This document shows, piece after piece, positions 59,993 through 64,000 of a DNA stretch of 64,000 nucleotides. How positions within the stretch are numbered: the stretch's first letter is position 1; each line of letters starts with the position of its first letter. Origin of the DNA: RGIG3002 sp964449325 (lineage in GTDB: Bacteria; Bacillota; Clostridia; Lachnospirales; Lachnospiraceae). The notes beneath the pieces were generated by a model. That model saw nothing but the letters and a program-made list of their open reading frames with translations. It was not told where the DNA came from and made no database searches. The stretch is taken from the NCBI GenBank assembly GCA_964449325.1, contig CAYUYJ010000007.1:1-64000 (forward strand). Reading direction: 5' to 3'. Both the position numbers and the translations under genes were made by a program.

Positions 59993-60781
59993 TTATTTAT
60001 AATTTACAGTCATACATCTTACATTTCCACCAATATCATCGCAAGTAACAGAAACTCCTGCCGTAACATCTCCATCAATATCACCACACTTAATATCGGC
60101 TCCAGCCAGTGCATTTCCGTCTATATCCCCACAATTAACTGTTCCGCCGGCGTTAATATTTCCTGCTACATCACCGCAGTTCATACTGCCACCGGCATTT
60201 ACGTTTCCTTCCACGTCACCACAGTTCATACCGCCACCGGCATTTACGTTTCCTTCTACATCTCCACAGTTTATATCACCATCTGCTTTTAATTCCTTAG
60301 CTTCCACATCGCCTTGAATATCTGCATTACCGACAATCTGAATCTGTAAACTTCCCTTGCTTTTTTCATATTCCTTATCGAACGCGACACGAATAACCTT
60401 ATCTTTTTCCCATTTTTCCTCCGAAAGTACAACTCCATTCCGGCATTGGGCAATATAGAGTACATCCTCGCCCCAATCCGGCGGAACCTTTAAGAATTCT
60501 CTTCTGTCCTGCTCTTCAGCCTGTCTTTCTTTTTCTTCTTTCTCTTTTTCTTCTGTTTCAGCGTTCTTTTCCGTCTCCACTCCTGTCAAAAGAAAATCCA
60601 TGGTAACCGCAAAGTATTCTGCTAATTTGGGCAAAAAGGTAATATCCGGATAAGACTGCCCGTTCTCCCATTTACTGACAGCCTGCATACTTACCCCGCA
60701 TATATCGGCAAGCGTCTCCTGACTGACTCCTTTTTCTTTTCTTAACCCTTTAATCACATTTCCGATTACAATTTCTCCCAT
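59993..60781 (-). CDS. XRE regulator with 15-residue Cys-ladder repeats
   Basis: 262 residues. HTH_3 at 8-62 (LRKEKGVSQETLADICGV, SMQAVSKWENGQSYPDITF), a Glu/Lys-rich coiled coil (70-95), a middle region (100-150), then six tandem 15-residue units of the form C-GD(V/I)xGNVxAGGxxN. Cys fall at 172, 187, 202, 217, 232 and 247, exactly 15 apart. The repeats suggest a short beta-solenoid with stacked cysteines. At DNA level they are 45-bp repeats (about 60030-60300). The ligand is unknown; the cysteine ladder could bind metal or sense redox. Confidence 0.85.
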   Translation of the reverse strand: MGEIVIGNVIKGLRKEKGVSQETLADICGVSMQAVSKWENGQSYPDITFLPKLAEYFAVTMDFLLTGVETEKNAETEEKEKEEKERQAEEQDRREFLKVPPDWGEDVLYIAQCRNGVVLSEEKWEKDKVIRVAFDKEYEKSKGSLQIQIVGNADIQGDVEAKELKADGDINCGDVEGNVNAGGGMNCGDVEGNVNAGGSMNCGDVAGNINAGGTVNCGDIDGNALAGADIKCGDIDGDVTAGVSVTCDDIGGNVRCMTVNYK

Positions 60782-61050
60782 AATTGTGCTGTTCCATCCT
60801 TTCTATCATTTCTTTTGTTTTTCAGCCTGTTCTTTCTTTGTCGCAACTTCTTTTCGGTTCACCGTATTTAAACTGTACTCTATTTTCCTTTACCTGAACA
60901 GCAATTATTAGTTGATTTTAACATATAGAAAACTCAACTACAAGTTGAATTACTGTTTTTTTCATTATTTTCTCGACTAAGACGAGGGAAAGGCTTATAC
61001 TATTGCTGTTGATGTTTTACAAAAGTATCGTTTTACGGAGGAACCGGAAC

Positions 61051-61776
61051 ATGAAAACGGACAATCTTACCTGTTTTAAAAAAGGAATGCAGCATGGTAT
61101 CCCTATATCCTTAGGCTATCTTGCCGTTTCCTTTACTCTCGGGATTGCTGCCAAAAACGCAGGCATGACCGCTTTCCAGGCAACCATTACCAGTATGCTT
61201 GTCAATGCTTCTGCAGGACAATTTGCCGGTTTTACCCTGATTGCTGCACAGGCAGGTTATTTGGAGATGGCAGTAATGATTTTAGTGGCAAACGCCCGTT
61301 ATTTACTGATGTCATGCTCCTTAAGCCAGAAGCTTTCTCACAAAACAGGATTGCTTCACAGGATGCTTATCGGCTTCGATGTAACCGATGAAATATTCGG
61401 TGTTTCCATGGCGTTCCCCGGAAAGTTGAATCCATTTTATACCTACGGAGTAATTGCAGTAGCACTTCCGGGCTGGTCGCTTGGCACCTGCCTCGGTGTA
61501 CTTTGCGGAAATGTCCTCCCTCCAAGCGTGGTCAGCGCCTTAAGCGTAGGCCTTTACGGGATGTTTCTTGCTATAATTATTCCACCTGCCCGCAAAAACA
61601 AAATTATTGCCGGTTTAATTGTAATTTCCATGTTATTAAGCTTTTGCTTCGCAAAGCTTCCGGTGCTTTCCTCCCTTTCATCAGGAATACGCATCATCAT
61701 CCTTACGGTATTCATTTCCGGCATTGCCGCCCTCCTCTTCCCCATACAGGAGGAGTCCGACACCACCAATACCTAA
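61051..61776 (+). CDS. azlC: Branched-chain amino acid exporter subunit AzlC
   Basis: 241 residues from the ATG at 61051 (GGAGG 9 nt upstream). Typical AzlC start (FKKGMQHGIPISLGYLAVSF) and motif VNASAGQFAGFTLI, about seven to eight helices. With AzlD it exports branched-chain amino acids or analogues. Divergent from the XRE-repeat regulator, which could control it; the 270-bp spacer between them shows no strong palindrome. Confidence 0.93.
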   Translation: MKTDNLTCFKKGMQHGIPISLGYLAVSFTLGIAAKNAGMTAFQATITSMLVNASAGQFAGFTLIAAQAGYLEMAVMILVANARYLLMSCSLSQKLSHKTGLLHRMLIGFDVTDEIFGVSMAFPGKLNPFYTYGVIAVALPGWSLGTCLGVLCGNVLPPSVVSALSVGLYGMFLAIIIPPARKNKIIAGLIVISMLLSFCFAKLPVLSSLSSGIRIIILTVFISGIAALLFPIQEESDTTNT

Positions 61777-61851
61777 AATCCAAAACCATTGTAGCCGGTT
61801 TTTACCGGTACCTTTATTGGATAATCCCAATTTTAACTAAGGAGCTTCATT

Positions 61852-62157
61852 ATGAATCATAACGTTTACATATACATTTTCATCATGGCAGCAGTCAGCT
61901 ACCTCATCCGTGTTCTTCCGCTCACCCTTATTCGTAAGGAAATAAAAAATAAAACCATCCGTTCCTTTTTATTTTATGTTCCTTACGTCACCCTTGCCGT
62001 CATGACCTTCCCTGCCATTCTGGAGTCCACCAACAGCATGTGGTCAGGTCTCCTGGCCTTGCTAATCGGAATCATCCTTGCATGGTGCGGCAAAAGTCTC
62101 TTCCAAGTAGCCGTTTTCTCCTGTCTCGCTGTATTCCTCCTGGAACTATTCCTCTAA
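61852..62157 (+). CDS. azlD: Branched-chain amino acid exporter subunit AzlD
   Basis: 101 residues, four helices (IYIFIMAAVSYLIRVLPLTL, RSFLFYVPYVTLAVMTFPAI). AAGGAG precedes the ATG. Partner of AzlC, 75 bp downstream. Its stop lies at the start of the second copy of the palindromic intergenic repeat. Confidence 0.92.
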   Translation: MNHNVYIYIFIMAAVSYLIRVLPLTLIRKEIKNKTIRSFLFYVPYVTLAVMTFPAILESTNSMWSGLLALLIGIILAWCGKSLFQVAVFSCLAVFLLELFL

Positions 62158-62235
62158 AAAAGTGTCGCCCGGCGGCGACACTTCTAAGAGAATGCTCCGC
62201 ATTCTCCCTAACCGCCGACACTTGGCTCGCGTACT
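62156..62235. repeat. Dispersed palindromic intergenic repeat, copy 2
   Basis: About 80 bp matching 42236-42315. Hairpins AGTGTCGCC/GGCGACACT and GAGAATGC-TCC-GCATTCTC, then CCTAACCGCC and ACTTGGCTCGCG. The 3' CGACACTT can also pair with the 5' AAGTGTCG, giving an alternative fold. It lies directly after azlD. Confidence 0.8.
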
Positions 62236-62245
62236 TTTCTATCGC

Positions 62246-62287
62246 AAAAAGAGCGGTTCGATTACCCTGTAACTCGAACCGCTCTTT
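62246..62287 (-). terminator. Terminator of the chemoreceptor gene
   Basis: AAAGAGCGGTTCGA and TCGAACCGCTCTTT form a perfect 14-bp stem with a 12-nt loop; TTTTT follows on the minus strand. It may also end azlCD transcription from the other side. Confidence 0.9.
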
Positions 62288-62316
62288 CCTATTTACCATT
62301 ATTTCACTATCCTATT

Positions 62317-64000
62317 TTAATACTTCCCGAACTCTCCATCCAAAGAAATAATCTGCTCATTATAGTTACCTGAATTGTAACCACCACTCTTATCCTGTTC
62401 TGTCGCAAATCCACTCTGCATTCTTACTGCCAGTTTATAATTTGCCATAAGGTTTCTAAGATTTGCTGCCTGATTAGATAATTCTTCACTGGCTGCCGCA
62501 CACTGCTCACTGGTAGCGGAATTGGTCTGTACAACCGTAGATACCTGACCGATTGCCTGATCAATCTGTGATACCGCGGTTGCCTGATCGTTCGAAGCAT
62601 CGGCAATATTGCTGATAAGTGCAACAATCTTATCAATGGAATCTACAATTTCATCCAAAGACTGCGCTGTTTCTTCTGCCAGTTTCGTACCATTATTCAC
62701 TTTACGGATAGAGTCTTCAATCATTTCTGCCGTTTCGCTTGCTGCAGAAGCACTCTTTGCGGCCAGATTTCTGACTTCCTCCGCAACTACAGCAAAACCT
62801 TTTCCGTGTACACCTGCTCTTGCTGCTTCAACGGCGGCATTTAAGGCAAGAATATTAGTCTGGAATGCAATGTCATCAATAACCTTAATAATCTTGGAAA
62901 TAGTCTCGGAAGACTCGTTAATGTCATTCATAGCATGAATCATGGATTTCATTTGTCCATTTCCGGAAACTGCCATATCTTTTACATTATGTACCAAGCT
63001 GTTTGCTTCATTTGCCTCAGAAGCATTTGCTTTTGTACGTTCTGCAATTTCGTCCATGGAAGCTGTAACCTGTTGTAATGCACTTGCCTGCTCCGTAGAA
63101 CCTTGTGCCAGTGCCTGACTTGCGTTTGCAACCTGCTCCGCACCGATTGTTACCTGCATAGTAGATTCTTTAATATTTCCGAGTGTCGCATTATTATCTG
63201 CAACCAGCTTCTGTAAGGCTTTTCCGAGAATATCCTTATCACTTCTCGGCTCTACCTTAATTGTTAAATCACCTTTGGAAATTGCCTCGGCAATTTTGGC
63301 CTGCTCTTTTACCGCAGATGCCATATGTGCAAAATCATCCATTAATGCCCCTAAGTCATCATCATGAATTTTACTGCAATCCACATCAATATCGCCAACT
63401 GCAAGCTTTTTAGATGCTTCCGAGAGTTTGGCAACCGGAACGGTAATCGCCTTAATCAAGGAAAGGCAATACAGAGTTGCAAGTATAAAGCTGATAACAA
63501 GGATTCCGATAATAATCATTCTAAGACCACTAATCTGTGTCTCAATCAAATCACTGGCTGCCTCAGATGCATCATTCATTTCTTCCAAAATCACATCAAA
63601 TACTGCTTCCGCATTGTTGGCAGATGTTACACCTGTTGTCAGCAGTTCGTTTCGTGCACTTTCCAACTTACCATTATTGACATAGGAAATTGCTCTCTCT
63701 ACAGATGCCTCATACTCTTCAATATAGGCAACGCATTTCTTATAATTATCTTCAATCTTATTATCATATTCATCCATTCTTTCAGCAAAAGCTGCAAGAT
63801 GTTCATCTGCCTCTTTTATAGCTGTATTAATGCTTGTAATCTCAGACTGCTGTTTTGTCTCATTATCAGCATATAAATAAAGAAGATTACGCAGATGTAC
63901 TTTTACTTCATTGAAGTTGCTGAACGCTTCGCTTAACTTCAACTCACCGACACCATAATTCTCATAACGTGACACATGAGCCCTGTTTGCCAGTGATGTA
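62317..64000 (-). CDS. Methyl-accepting chemotaxis protein, cut by the window edge
   Basis: At least 560 residues; the frame stays open to position 64000 (SLANRAHVSRYENYGVGEL), so the true N-terminus with its first membrane helix is outside. Visible parts: periplasmic-type helical sensor (4HB-like, heptad-rich), second membrane helix (MIIIGILVISFILATLYCL), HAMP, and the signalling hairpin with tip EEVRNLAAKSASAASETAEM. It reports to CheA/CheW, controlling motility. The ligand is unknown. Confidence 0.93.
   Translation of the reverse strand, partial: TSLANRAHVSRYENYGVGELKLSEAFSNFNEVKVHLRNLLYLYADNETKQQSEITSINTAIKEADEHLAAFAERMDEYDNKIEDNYKKCVAYIEEYEASVERAISYVNNGKLESARNELLTTGVTSANNAEAVFDVILEEMNDASEAASDLIETQISGLRMIIIGILVISFILATLYCLSLIKAITVPVAKLSEASKKLAVGDIDVDCSKIHDDDLGALMDDFAHMASAVKEQAKIAEAISKGDLTIKVEPRSDKDILGKALQKLVADNNATLGNIKESTMQVTIGAEQVANASQALAQGSTEQASALQQVTASMDEIAERTKANASEANEANSLVHNVKDMAVSGNGQMKSMIHAMNDINESSETISKIIKVIDDIAFQTNILALNAAVEAARAGVHGKGFAVVAEEVRNLAAKSASAASETAEMIEDSIRKVNNGTKLAEETAQSLDEIVDSIDKIVALISNIADASNDQATAVSQIDQAIGQVSTVVQTNSATSEQCAAASEELSNQAANLRNLMANYKLAVRMQSGFATEQDKSGGYNSGNYNEQIISLDGEFGKY

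Noticed and set aside
60030..60300. 45-bp tandem repeats resembling a minisatellite or CRISPR array
   Set aside because: They are in frame and encode the 15-residue repeats of the XRE protein; there are no unique spacers.

Overview
The window looks like chromosome of a low-GC Gram-positive gut anaerobe, most probably a member of the Lachnospiraceae (Clostridia). Evidence: class III (oxygen-sensitive) ribonucleotide reductase, an operon with two feoA genes, feoB and a small Cys-rich FeoB partner, AGGAGG-type ribosome binding sites, lipoprotein-rich ABC transport, an SH3/membrane/disordered-tail protein, and a beta-1,4-galactan utilisation locus. No genus is claimed. Nearly all genes from about 2 kb to 57 kb are on the minus strand, so operons read from high to low coordinates.

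Layout. 1-1900: decayed prophage debris (tail tape-measure fragment, integrase N-terminus, frameshifted small membrane gene) beside tRNA-Trp. 2.1-5.5 kb: ferrous iron uptake (feoA, feoA, feoB, Fur-like regulator, Cys-rich membrane peptide) with a Fur-box-like site upstream. 5.6-12 kb: radA, a conserved hypothetical, clpC overlapping a GntR/YtrA-type regulator, and an SH3 membrane protein. 12-15.6 kb: purine genes purE-purM-purN-purD. 15.7-19 kb: M29-like aminopeptidase with a large N-terminal extension, two small membrane proteins and pyrE.

19.1-28.1 kb is an AT-rich accessory island lying between pyrE and pyrF. It holds three AAA+ (AAA_14/DUF4143-type) ATPases, an XRE-Fic pair, an AlbA-type gene broken by one amber codon, other gene remnants, a duplicated ~94-bp regulatory element and repeated GTGCA/TGCAC palindromes in front of several of its genes. 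It is the most defence- or toxin-antitoxin-like part of the window.

28.2-29.4 kb: a cobalamin riboswitch controlling a DUF4430 lipoprotein and an ECF-transporter S component, a likely B12 uptake unit. Then pyrF, a degenerate Nudix protein, nrdD with a fused glutaredoxin-like tail, a TPR lipoprotein and a HelD-like helicase. 36.9-42.2 kb: pstS-pstC-pstA-pstB-phoU-histidine kinase behind a three-repeat Pho box. 42.4-50 kb: trkA/trkH potassium uptake, VanZ-like protein, ABC-F ATPase, asparaginase, YitT-like protein.

50.1-59.6 kb is a galactan locus. An extracellular GH53 lipoprotein with a CBM61-like C-terminus (plus strand) is divergent from an ABC importer (binding protein and two permeases), a 612-residue unassigned protein, a zinc-ribbon protein and a second GH53 with no signal peptide (minus strand). 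The two divergent promoters each carry an identical 19-bp LacI-type operator just downstream of the -10, which suggests outside-in degradation under one repressor. 59.6-64 kb: a DUF3783 protein, an XRE regulator with a Cys-ladder repeat domain, azlC/azlD and a chemoreceptor cut by the window edge. A palindromic intergenic repeat family occurs at about 5.56, 42.24 and 62.16 kb.
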